NCBI RefSeq assembly: GCF_030295705.1
Contig: NZ_AP027274.1
Coordinates: 682,001 to 746,000 of the forward strand
Length of the DNA stretch: 64,000 bases
Origin: Polynucleobacter sp. TUM22923
GTDB taxonomy: Bacteria; Pseudomonadota; Gammaproteobacteria; Burkholderiales; Burkholderiaceae
Direction: 5' to 3'
Below the pieces are notes generated by a model. That model did no database searches. It saw nothing but the letters and a program-made list of their open reading frames with translations, and had not been told where the DNA came from. A program made the translations under genes and the position numbers. This document shows, in pieces, positions 19,973-27,685 of this stretch; position 1 is the stretch's first letter; every line of letters begins with the position of its first letter.

Positions 19973-20778
19973 ATAGCGGCCTCTGGTATGAGTGTTGGAA
20001 TATTGATTGGAGAAGTCATCTCAGTTACCTCTACTGGATCACCTTGAATGTGCGTCCAATAGATCAGCTTCAGTTCGCCACTAGTAGTCTCTACTAGCGC
20101 AGAGAGACTTTCGACCCAATCACCATCATTGCAATAGAGCAGGCCATCAATTTCTCGAATTTCAGCTTTGTGTATGTGACCGCAGACCACGCCATCACAA
20201 TCGCGAAGACGGGCCTCTCTGGCCATAATGTGCTCAAAATCAGCGATATAACTCACAGCATTTTTTACTTGGTGCTTTAGGTATTGAGAGAGGGACCAAT
20301 ATTGCAGCCCCATCTTGACCCGAGCCATATTGAAGTAGCGGTTGATATAAAGGATGAACGTGTATAGAGAATCGCCTACATAAGCCAACCATTTGGCGTA
20401 TTGCATTACGCCATCAAATAGATCACCGTGGGTGACCCAAAGCCTGCGCCCATCTAAAGTGGTGTGAATTACTTCTTCTACTACCGTAATATCCCCAAAG
20501 GACATACCAAAGTACTGCCTCGCACTTTCGTCATGGTTTCCAGGGACATAAATAACTTCAGTTCCTTTTCGTGCTTTACGAAGAAGCTTTTGGACAACAT
20601 CATTGTGTGACTGCGGCCAATAGAATGTTTGTTTAAGTCGCCATCCATCAATAATGTCGCCGACTAGATAAAATGTGTCCGCTTCATTGTGTTTTAAAAA
20701 ATCAAGCAGGTAGTTAGCCTGACACCCTGTTGTTCCCAGGTGTACATCTGAAATCCAAATCGCTCTGTAATGCGTCAT
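19969..20778 (-). CDS. PlcP-like metallophosphoesterase (phospholipase C of lipid remodelling)
   Basis: A 269-residue calcineurin-type phosphoesterase. Metal ligands can be read directly: D11 and H13 (SDVHLG), D41 (GDIID), N81 and H82 (GNHDES), H117 (HGD), H201 and H203 (GHIH). The block GCQANYLLDFL after the first motif and the motif WPQSHNDVVQKLLRKARKG agree with what I recall of PlcP, which hydrolyses phosphatidylcholine or phosphatidylethanolamine to diacylglycerol under phosphate limitation. Such proteins are often annotated as UDP-2,3-diacylglucosamine hydrolase, the alternative reading. First gene of a four-gene operon with a Pho-box array upstream. Confidence 0.82.
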   Translation of the reverse strand: MTHYRAIWISDVHLGTTGCQANYLLDFLKHNEADTFYLVGDIIDGWRLKQTFYWPQSHNDVVQKLLRKARKGTEVIYVPGNHDESARQYFGMSFGDITVVEEVIHTTLDGRRLWVTHGDLFDGVMQYAKWLAYVGDSLYTFILYINRYFNMARVKMGLQYWSLSQYLKHQVKNAVSYIADFEHIMAREARLRDCDGVVCGHIHKAEIREIDGLLYCNDGDWVESLSALVETTSGELKLIYWTHIQGDPVEVTEMTSPINIPTLIPEAAI

Positions 20779-20797
20779 GAGAGTCTATTAAACACAT

Positions 20798-20842
20798 CCT
20801 ATATGTAGGCCTCATGACATTTTTAAGTCAATTTCATGACTT
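20798..20842 (-). promoter_or_regulatory. Tandem Pho-box array and -10 of the plcP operon
   Basis: Minus-strand reading from 20842: AAGTCAT, GAAA, TTGACTT, AAAA, ATGTCAT, three 7-mers at an exact 11-base period, then 10 bases, then TATAGG (20803-20798) as -10. The 7-mers match CTGTCAT at 5, 4 and 6 positions. Spacing agrees with the pstS promoter. The implied leader to the plcP ATG is only about 13 bases and has no clear Shine-Dalgarno sequence. The array also lies in front of the divergent acyltransferase gene. Confidence 0.68.
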
Positions 20843-20863
20843 GTTTTATATTAGTGGCTACTA

Positions 20864-21640
20864 ATGAGCTCATCTTCCCCCAACTCACATCTAAAGACGC
20901 ATTCCCAAGTGAAGCAATTTTGGATATGGGCATTACTTGCAGTGCATGTTTTGTGTGGTGTGTGCACACTCTGCTTTGTTTGTCCTTTATTGAGCCGTCG
21001 TCAAAAGGACCTAAAAATTCAAAAGTGGTCTTATCGTTTATTGGCGATTTTGAGCATAGAGCTTTTTATCCACAATGAAAAACAGCTGATAGATCCTCCT
21101 TATTTACTTGCCTCAAATCATATCTCTTGGTTGGATATTCACGCTATTAATGCATTAAAGCCCATTCGATTTGTTGCTAAATCGGAGGTGAGGGGATGGC
21201 CAATTTTTGGCTGGATGGCCGTGCAGCTTGGGACTGTTTTTATTAAGAGAGATAGCGGGCGACATGCAAAGCAGGCAGGTAGTCAGATGGCCGATGTTCT
21301 TCAGCGGGAGTCTATCTGTATTTTTCCTGAAGGGACCTCTACCGTCGGCAAGGAGGTTTTAGCTTTTAAGCCCAACCTCTTTGAATCAGCAGTTATTTCT
21401 CAAGTCCCCGTTATTCCCATGGTGATCCAATACAAATCAAAATCGACGGGTCTCAGATCTGAAGTTGCTGCGTTTATTGGAGAAATGGGCTTATTGGAGT
21501 CCATGGCCAATATCATTGCGACTCAGGACTTACAGGCTCATTTGACCTTATTACCGACGTATGCTCTTGATGCAGGAGAGGCTCTCGATCGTAAAAAAAT
21601 AGCATCTTTCTGCCAAGAATCGATTGCAAAGGCTATTTAA
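20864..21640 (+). CDS. PlsC/OlsA-like lysophospholipid acyltransferase
   Basis: A 258-residue membrane-associated acyltransferase with the catalytic NHISWLD (HX4D) and acceptor-site FPEGTSTVGKE motifs, and an N-terminal hydrophobic helix (about residues 20-42). Family members acylate lysophosphatidic acid (PlsC) or lyso-ornithine lipid (OlsA). Divergent from the plcP-agt-dgkA-olsB operon and sharing its promoter region, it is best read as the OlsA partner of the OlsB-like enzyme, but PlsC activity cannot be excluded from sequence. The start ATG 20864 lacks a strong ribosome binding site; TATATT at 20846 could be its -10. Confidence 0.82.
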   Translation: MSSSSPNSHLKTHSQVKQFWIWALLAVHVLCGVCTLCFVCPLLSRRQKDLKIQKWSYRLLAILSIELFIHNEKQLIDPPYLLASNHISWLDIHAINALKPIRFVAKSEVRGWPIFGWMAVQLGTVFIKRDSGRHAKQAGSQMADVLQRESICIFPEGTSTVGKEVLAFKPNLFESAVISQVPVIPMVIQYKSKSTGLRSEVAAFIGEMGLLESMANIIATQDLQAHLTLLPTYALDAGEALDRKKIASFCQESIAKAI

Positions 21641-21646
21641 GAGCAG

Positions 21647-21680
21647 TTTTAATAAAAATGTCATATCCTTGAGATACAAA
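21647..21680 (+). promoter_or_regulatory. Weak Pho-box-like site before ppk2
   Basis: TTTTAAT-AAAA-ATGTCAT (21647-21664) followed after 10 bases by TACAAA (21675-21680). Only the second 7-mer is convincing (six of seven), and a start of transcription at the usual distance would fall inside the ribosome binding site GAGAGGA (21681-21687), so the assignment is doubtful. Confidence 0.35.
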
Positions 21681-21694
21681 GAGAGGATGCTGCG

Positions 21695-22609
21695 ATGGAA
21701 GATGAAATGACTTCAAAACATAAAGAGATCACCGAATGGTACAAACGTGCCCGGGAGGATATTCTTGATAGCATGGATGAAGAGCTCGAGATGGAGCTCG
21801 ATGATGATCGCCTCTCTCCAGATGGCAGTGGCTCTACTATGTCCCGTCAGCTCTATTTTAAAGAATTGTTTCGCCTTCAAGGTGAGCTAGTCAAACTACA
21901 GGATTGGGTGGTTGCCAACAAACTCAAAGTCGCCGTTTTATTTGAAGGTCGCGACTCCGCCGGTAAAGGGGGCGCTATTAAGCGTATCACCCAAAGACTC
22001 AATCCACGGGTATGTAAGGTAGTCGCATTACCGGCTCCTAACGATCGTGAAAAAACCCAATGGTATTTTCAGCGCTACATCTCTTTGCTGCCCGCAGGCG
22101 GAGAAATCGTTTTATTTGATCGTAGTTGGTATAACCGTGCCGGTGTTGAACGAGTCATGGGATTTTGTAGTGACTATGAGTATGAAGAGTTTTTAAGAAC
22201 AGTGCCTGATTTAGAGCGCATGATGATTAGTTCAGGCGTCATTCTGATCAAATATTGGTTCTCGATCTCCGATGATGAGCAATTCAGTCGCTTTATGGTC
22301 CGTATTCATGATCCACTGAAGCAATGGAAGTTAAGCCCTATGGACTTAGAGGCTCGGCGTTTATGGGAGGCTTATACAAAAGCTAAAGAGACGATGTTGG
22401 AACGCACGCACATCCCTGAGGCTCCATGGTGGGTTGTGGCTGCAAACGATAAGAAAAAAGCACGCTTAAATTGCATCACCCACTTACTTGATCAAATTCC
22501 CTATAAGGAAATTGATCATCCCGTGATTACCTTGCCAGAACGGGTTCACAATCCAGACTATCTACGTGGGCCAGTGCCGCCACAGATGTACGTACCCGAA
22601 GTGTATTAA
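21695..22609 (+). CDS. ppk2: Polyphosphate kinase 2 family protein
   Basis: PPK2 enzymes transfer phosphate between polyphosphate and nucleotides. The 304-residue protein has Walker A FEGRDSAGKGGAIKRI (residues ~83-98), Walker B LFDRSWYNRAGVERVMGF (~140-157) and the downstream DPLKQWKLSPMDLEAR lid region. An acidic, probably disordered N-terminus of ~45 residues precedes the kinase core. It heads a tight rightward operon with a CYTH-like gene and two chrA halves. Which nucleotide it prefers cannot be read here. Confidence 0.93.
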   Translation: MEDEMTSKHKEITEWYKRAREDILDSMDEELEMELDDDRLSPDGSGSTMSRQLYFKELFRLQGELVKLQDWVVANKLKVAVLFEGRDSAGKGGAIKRITQRLNPRVCKVVALPAPNDREKTQWYFQRYISLLPAGGEIVLFDRSWYNRAGVERVMGFCSDYEYEEFLRTVPDLERMMISSGVILIKYWFSISDDEQFSRFMVRIHDPLKQWKLSPMDLEARRLWEAYTKAKETMLERTHIPEAPWWVVAANDKKKARLNCITHLLDQIPYKEIDHPVITLPERVHNPDYLRGPVPPQMYVPEVY

Positions 22610-22658
22610 CTCAGACTGGACAATGGTAATCTCTTAGCAATACTAGGAGAGCGATCAT

Positions 22659-23486
22659 ATGAAGGCAGGAAAGTTAATCACTAACCGTGAGTTTAAGCTG
22701 CTGATTAAGCCCCAAGGCTTAGATCGTCGGAGCCGAATTACGGCTTTAAGTGAGCAAATTCTACTGTTTTGTAAAAAAAGTAAGGTGGAGTTTTTCCACC
22801 TAGACAATGCAACAACCGGACTTCGTAATATCTATTTTTACGATACTCCTGGTGAAGACTTTCGCCGTAATAATGTTATTTTGCGCGTGCGAGAGTCGCG
22901 TCAAAATATCTGGGTGGATGACTGGTGTGAAGTCACTTTAAAGTGTCGCTCGGGCGATCTTGCGCAAGCCAATCAATTCAATCCCGCCCCTAAAAAGAGT
23001 ATCCAATCTCGGTTACGCCTGAAAGAAGAGATTTTGCGTGGTGATGAGCTCGGATCCCATCGATCAATTTATTCAAATAATGCAATATTAGATGCGGTCC
23101 CAATTGATAGTTTGTTTGAAGGTACATTTGCGAGTGTTGCCCGGTATTTCCCTGGGATGATCAAGCTTCCAATTGATAAAAAAGCCCCCGTCAGAATTGT
23201 GGGTGGTCGAAGCAATAAAGTATTGGAGGCCTGTCTTCCGATTGGCAATCTGGTTTTTGGTGATGGCATTCAAGCGCATTGTGAAATTGCCATCTGGATG
23301 AAAAGTGTAGGCGATCCTATTGTGGGGGAGTTGGCTTTTTCCTATCGAATAAATGACAAAAATAGATTACAAGAAAAGGCACACAAGCGAGCCGATAAAT
23401 TCTTTAAAAAACTCCAAATTGAGCTGGCAGATAGTTTAGAAATTGGAAGTACAAAGACGGCATTAATATATGGAAAGCCAGAGTGA
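22659..23486 (+). CDS. CYTH / triphosphate-tunnel-like protein
   Basis: A 275-residue protein with the pattern of a triphosphate tunnel (CYTH) fold: N-terminal REFKLLI (residues 10-16) in place of the usual ExExK, IYFYDTPGEDFRRNNVILRV (58-77), WCEVTLKC (89-96), RLKEE (120-124) and later HCEIAIW, GELAFSYRI and KRADKFFKKL. CYTH proteins bind triphosphates, polyphosphate or adenylate-cyclase substrates with a metal. One of the usual N-terminal Glu residues is missing, so catalysis may differ. It lies 49 bases after ppk2 and overlaps chrA by four bases (GTGA), pointing to polyphosphate metabolism. Family assignment is by pattern only. Confidence 0.6.
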   Translation: MKAGKLITNREFKLLIKPQGLDRRSRITALSEQILLFCKKSKVEFFHLDNATTGLRNIYFYDTPGEDFRRNNVILRVRESRQNIWVDDWCEVTLKCRSGDLAQANQFNPAPKKSIQSRLRLKEEILRGDELGSHRSIYSNNAILDAVPIDSLFEGTFASVARYFPGMIKLPIDKKAPVRIVGGRSNKVLEACLPIGNLVFGDGIQAHCEIAIWMKSVGDPIVGELAFSYRINDKNRLQEKAHKRADKFFKKLQIELADSLEIGSTKTALIYGKPE

Positions 23487-24037
23487 TTAACTCTTCTTCT
23501 GAGACCACAAAACTACAAGATCTATTTGTACAGTTTTTATTGATTGGTGCTGTCAGCTTCGGAGGCGGAATTATTGCTTATGAGCGAATCTTGCTGGTAG
23601 AAAAGCGTCAGTGGTTATCCGCTGACGAATTTATGGCCTATCTAGCAATCAGCCAAACAATGCCTGGACTTAACTCTGTCAATCTTGCCGTTTTAGTGGG
23701 TAATCATTTGCGAGGGCTGCCTGGATCCTTTTTGGCATCTCTAGGGCTAATTTTGCCTGGGTCTTTATTTATCTTGGGTGTAGGAATTATTTATGTCAGT
23801 GCAGCGGATCATCCACTTGCCAATATAGTCCTAGGGGGTATCGCAGCCTCAGCTGCTGGCTTGTTGACAGCGATTACTTATCGCATCGGTGATCAACATT
23901 GGAAGCACGTTAAATCACTCGGTATTATTGTGAGTACTTTTCTGCTGATGAGTATTGTCAAGCTATCCCTACCTCTGGTTATATTAATAATGGCGCCGAT
24001 AGCTATTTTTCTCTATCGTCCTAAAGGTGTGGCATGA
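23483..24037 (+). CDS. chrA: Chromate transporter, first half (short CHR protein)
   Basis: A 184-residue single-domain member of the CHR (chromate/sulfate transporter) family, with the typical FVQFLLIGAVSFGGGI start, AYLAISQTMPGLNSVNLAVLVG and GLPGSFLASLGLILPGSLF. Short CHR proteins work in pairs of opposite membrane topology and export chromate by proton exchange or move related oxyanions. It starts with GTG overlapping the CYTH-like gene and ends overlapping the second half by ATGA. Confidence 0.9.
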   Translation: MINSSSETTKLQDLFVQFLLIGAVSFGGGIIAYERILLVEKRQWLSADEFMAYLAISQTMPGLNSVNLAVLVGNHLRGLPGSFLASLGLILPGSLFILGVGIIYVSAADHPLANIVLGGIAASAAGLLTAITYRIGDQHWKHVKSLGIIVSTFLLMSIVKLSLPLVILIMAPIAIFLYRPKGVA

Positions 24038-24558
24038 GTATTTATATCCAACTCATTTCTAGTTTTGCCATACTTTCTGTTCTTGCTGTTGGTGGTGGAA
24101 CTGCCGTGTTACCAGAAATGCAGACAGTTTTAGCCCATCAATTTGGCATTAGTCATGAGCAATTTATTCATGTCTACAGTATTGGTCAGTTAGCGCCTGG
24201 CCCAAACATGCTGATGATATTGTTAATTGGCTATCAGATTGCCGGCTTCATTGGCGCTGGTTTAGTTTTACTGTCATTTTTTCTGCCATCGAGCATTCTT
24301 TGTCTTTATGTTGGTCGCTTGTGGGATCGATTTGGTGAGAGCCCTTGGCGGCGAACATTACAAAGCGCCCTAGAGCCCATTTCGATTGGCTTGATGTCCT
24401 CTGGTGTCTATGCAGTCGCTAAGGCATCTATTATTAGCCCTTTTACTGCAGTTCTTGCCTTAATTACGTTTTATCTTATTTTAAGAACCAAGATTAATCC
24501 TGTTTTTTTAATACTTGGTTCCGGCGCCTTATGTGCTGCAATCAGTTTTTACGCTTAA
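24034..24558 (+). CDS. Chromate transporter, second half (short CHR protein)
   Basis: A 174-residue partner of the preceding CHR protein, showing AVGGGTAVLPEMQ, IGQLAPGPNMLMILLIGYQ and ALEPISIGLMSSGVYAVAK, all CHR-family landmarks. The ATGA overlap implies coupled translation in a fixed ratio. The substrate may be chromate or another oxyanion; the link to ppk2 in the same operon is unexplained. Confidence 0.9.
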   Translation: MSIYIQLISSFAILSVLAVGGGTAVLPEMQTVLAHQFGISHEQFIHVYSIGQLAPGPNMLMILLIGYQIAGFIGAGLVLLSFFLPSSILCLYVGRLWDRFGESPWRRTLQSALEPISIGLMSSGVYAVAKASIISPFTAVLALITFYLILRTKINPVFLILGSGALCAAISFYA

Positions 24559-24561
24559 GCA

Positions 24562-26649
24562 TTAAAAAGTTCCCCGTAAACCCACCATTAAACTTCTGCC
24601 TGGTTGCGGAGCATATAGCCTGACTGCCATCGGGGTTGTTGCATAGCGGATCTGTTCATTTAGTAAATTTTTGAGATTTAGATAGATAGTCCAATTTACA
24701 TCTTTCACTCTTTCGGTATAAGAGATGCCTGCGTTGAGTAGGTTATAGCTAGGGGCAGGGCCTTGCTCCCAGGAGGCTAGGCGATTTTGTTGGTAGCTAT
24801 AAATATAAGTCGCATTGCTTAACCAACCATTTTTTTGATGAGCCAGTTCCGCCCCTAAGCGTGGAGCAGGTTGTAGCGGAAGATTACCACCAGCATCGAA
24901 AGTTCCCTGAGAGGCATCAGCAAATAGGCGACTTGCTAGACCAGCTTGATTCCAGTTGTATGTTAGCTCGCCTTCTATGCCCTTAATCGTTGCGCTAGCT
25001 TGCTGGGCTGTAACAACGCTAAACCCACTTTGCCCAATAGCATCGCCAGTGTAGTAACCATAAATATAGTTATTAAATCGATTGGCATAAGCACTTGCTT
25101 TTGCCCTAATAAGGCCAGTGGTTTTCTGAAGGTTGAACTCTAAGTTATGTGATGTTTCTTTATTGAGGTTGGGGTTGCCAATATCAAATGTAGCGGTGGA
25201 TTCATGTGCGCCATAGGAGTAGAGCTCTTGCGCACTAGGGGCACGCTGAGAGACTGTATAGGCAATCCCTGCACCTTGTCCTGGCAAGTAGTTCCACAAA
25301 CCACCAGCAGAGTAAGAGAATAAATTGAAGTTGCGATTTTGGAGGTTAATGCTGGGCGTATCGCCTCCAATATTCATAGCTTCGGGCGTCAATACCGTGC
25401 CTAAGTTTGGTTTTTGCGCTACGTTGTTGTAACGCAAGCCAAGATTGCCTTGTAAAGAATCCCACTTTCCTTCCTCAATCCAAAAAAGGGCATTGGAATT
25501 TGTTTTAGTGGGCGGTACGATCGCATAGCTACCGCTACCCAACTCAGTTGCATTAAGTGAGGCAGCTGATATTTGCGCCCCTAAAATTCCTTTCCATCCC
25601 GCCAGTGGGTTATGGGCTAATTCAAAGCGGGCTTCGTTGGCAATATTTTTCCACTGCGATGCTGCTACACCGGCACTAGTAAATTCAGTATGGTTATAGT
25701 CTGAGTTTGCTGCGCTAAATTTAAATGATGAAAACCCATCAAAAGGATCACGTGTTTGATGCTGAAGGTCATAGCGATTCTGCGATTGCTGAATATAGCC
25801 ACCCTCAGGTGTGGGTATGCCATAGTTATTATTTAGGCGTTCAACTGAAACACCGGTATAGCCAGATTGCCCAATATGAGACACGCCAATACCCAGGTTA
25901 TTTTGATTGCTAAATGAGTTGGGCAGTTTGCCACTGTAGTTATTGCCACCATTACCACTCGGCGGAACTGTCCAGCCCCCAATAGGCTCACCTTGTGACT
26001 GTGTCGAGTTACCGGGGATGCGATAGTTATTTGCATTATTAATAGCAGTATCAACGTGGACGGCAACAGATCCAAATGCACCATCAAGTTCCAGCGCGCC
26101 TGCTCTGCCATTGTTGACTGTTTCGTAGCTTGTATTTACTGCGCCAGTTGGTCTATCTGGCAAGTTTGTCAGGATGCGGTCGTTGATCACGTTCACCAAT
26201 CCACCGCTAGAGCCAGAGCCGTAGAGTAGGGCGGCAGCACCTCGCAAAATCTCGATTTGATGGGTATTTTGCATATTGTTACCCATGGCATGGTCTTGTG
26301 AAATATTACTGACATCACCCACTGATAAACCGTTTTGCAAAATTTGTACACGAGAACCTTCTAGCCCTCGAATAACGGGACGAGAAGATCCGGCACCATA
26401 GCCAGTAGCACTAACGCCTAGTTCATTAGCGAGCGTTGCCCCAAGCGTAGTGCCTAATTTATTTAATAGCTCGTCTCCCTGCAAAATCTTGGTAGGTGTC
26501 AAAATGCTCTGAGTTGCTTCTTGTGCTCCCGTTGCGGTGATTTCAAGGCTAGGACTTCCAGCCTGAGCAAACGTATTGCCTGCGAATAAAGCACAGCCTA
26601 GTAAGACTATTGCCTTAGGTTTTCCAAAAAAATAGTGTGATGAATACAT
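24562..26649 (-). CDS. TonB-dependent outer-membrane receptor, ZnuD-like
   Basis: A 695-residue outer-membrane receptor: signal peptide (about 1-28, ending NTFAQA), plug domain with SRPVIRGLEGSRVQILQNG and VEILRGAAALLYGSG-type block (IEILRGAAALLYGSGSSGGLVNVIND), then a ~500-residue beta barrel ending in GLRGTF with terminal Phe. The plug most resembles zinc receptors of the ZnuD type, including the DHA tripeptide (SQDHAMG). Large loops are Asn/Gly/Ser-rich and not strongly His-rich. A small exported Cys/His protein lies just upstream in the same direction. The metal is an inference; siderophore or other substrates remain possible. Confidence 0.85.
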   Translation of the reverse strand: MYSSHYFFGKPKAIVLLGCALFAGNTFAQAGSPSLEITATGAQEATQSILTPTKILQGDELLNKLGTTLGATLANELGVSATGYGAGSSRPVIRGLEGSRVQILQNGLSVGDVSNISQDHAMGNNMQNTHQIEILRGAAALLYGSGSSGGLVNVINDRILTNLPDRPTGAVNTSYETVNNGRAGALELDGAFGSVAVHVDTAINNANNYRIPGNSTQSQGEPIGGWTVPPSGNGGNNYSGKLPNSFSNQNNLGIGVSHIGQSGYTGVSVERLNNNYGIPTPEGGYIQQSQNRYDLQHQTRDPFDGFSSFKFSAANSDYNHTEFTSAGVAASQWKNIANEARFELAHNPLAGWKGILGAQISAASLNATELGSGSYAIVPPTKTNSNALFWIEEGKWDSLQGNLGLRYNNVAQKPNLGTVLTPEAMNIGGDTPSINLQNRNFNLFSYSAGGLWNYLPGQGAGIAYTVSQRAPSAQELYSYGAHESTATFDIGNPNLNKETSHNLEFNLQKTTGLIRAKASAYANRFNNYIYGYYTGDAIGQSGFSVVTAQQASATIKGIEGELTYNWNQAGLASRLFADASQGTFDAGGNLPLQPAPRLGAELAHQKNGWLSNATYIYSYQQNRLASWEQGPAPSYNLLNAGISYTERVKDVNWTIYLNLKNLLNEQIRYATTPMAVRLYAPQPGRSLMVGLRGTF

Positions 26650-26752
26650 TTGTGACGCCTTAGCTTATGTCGCCCAATGCTAGCGGGGCAACCAATAGAT
26701 CAATAAACAGATTAGCCATAGCAATGCTTGGCAATAAGAGGATTTACTGAGC

Positions 26753-27115
26753 TTAGGTAAGGGTGGGTGGTGCTCTGGTTTGGTATAGCCCGACAGGAAA
26801 GCGAGCAAGACTTGGAATTTCTAGTAGTTCAACAGCATTGAATGATGAAGAAATACTAATGGAAAGCTGGTGATCTGCAGCTATAAACCCAGCAAGGGTT
26901 AAGGCGTCTAGTAAGTGACAAGCTGCAGAACTATGACCCAAAGTAGGGCTCTGGTCGGTGCAGCTAGTAACAACTTTTTCTTGGCTAATTCCGGAGTGTG
27001 AAATGCCATGAGCAAAGCCTAGCCAATGATTGCCTAAAACGCTCGCAAACAAGAAGCTCAGGGCAATAAGGCCTCTGATCTCTTTGTTAAATTTGCTGGT
27101 AAATAAGGCTCTCAT
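26753..27115 (-). CDS. Small exported Cys/His protein (DUF2946-like), upstream of the TonB receptor
   Basis: A 120-residue protein with one N-terminal hydrophobic segment (about 16-36, signal or anchor), a FAHGISHSGIS patch, then HSSAACHLLDALTLAG. The pattern of a His patch followed by a conserved Cys-x-x-x-Asp segment resembles small DUF2946-like proteins linked to metal uptake in betaproteobacteria. It lies 103 bases before the TonB receptor and is probably co-transcribed. I cannot assign a function. Confidence 0.6.
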   Translation of the reverse strand: MRALFTSKFNKEIRGLIALSFLFASVLGNHWLGFAHGISHSGISQEKVVTSCTDQSPTLGHSSAACHLLDALTLAGFIAADHQLSISISSSFNAVELLEIPSLARFPVGLYQTRAPPTLT

Positions 27116-27174
27116 GCATGCATATTACAGGATTTGCTCTCGGCAGCAAACGCGGTGTACAATATCGATTCCGT

Positions 27175-27251
27175 CGGAGTGTAGCGCAGCCTGGTAGCGC
27201 ACCTGCTTTGGGAGCAGGGGGTCCAAGGTTCGAATCCTTGTACTCCGACCA
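27175..27251 (+). tRNA. tRNA-Pro (anticodon TGG)
   Basis: Full cloverleaf can be drawn: acceptor CGGAGTG/TACTCCG, anticodon stem CCTGC/GCAGG with loop TTTGGGA (anticodon TGG at 27209-27211), T-loop GTTCGAATC, and encoded CCA end. 77 bases. Confidence 0.96.
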
Positions 27252-27284
27252 CTTTCCCCTTTAGTAATATAGTCCCAGTACACA

Positions 27285-27361
<77 letters not shown>

Positions 27362-27685
27362 CTTTCCCCGTTCATTTACCCTCAGTATCGTGACCGGCTA
27401 TGTGCTGACCACTTTTCAGGCCTGATCATTCGGTGTTGGATTGGCTCGACGCTAAGTGAAGTGGGGCTTAAGCAGATGGGCATCAAGTTACCAAGATTAA
27501 TCAATTAAAGCTGATCAAATAGCTAATAATTAGCTCGGACACAGAGATTTGTGAGTAAGGCTTTATTTTCAAGGCCTTAAAAGTTATGCATAGCTTGCTT
27601 TGGTTAATCGATTCTAATTGGACCACTATGAATTCAGCACCAAAGCAAACGGAGAGATCGGGACATAAGATGCTTTTAATCTATA
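27362..27685. other. Non-coding stretch after the tRNA pair
   Basis: 324 bases with no convincing gene. The sequence after both tRNAs begins with the same 13 bases (ACCACTTTCCCCt/g, counting the CCA end), and a third partial copy (GACCACTTTTC) lies near 27409. AAGGC..GCCTT near 27561-27582 could form a weak hairpin. It could be eroded accessory DNA at a tRNA site, but no integrase or attachment site is visible. Confidence 0.4.

Noticed and set aside
20836..21078. An 80-codon frame overlapping the start of the acyltransferase
   Set aside because: It is in another frame, has no ribosome binding site, and ends inside the gene whose HX4D and FPEGT motifs are clear.
26650..26752. A riboswitch (for example cobalamin) before the TonB receptor
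   Set aside because: Only 103 bases are available, and no conserved riboswitch core or terminator pair was recognised; the receptor plug is not BtuB-like.
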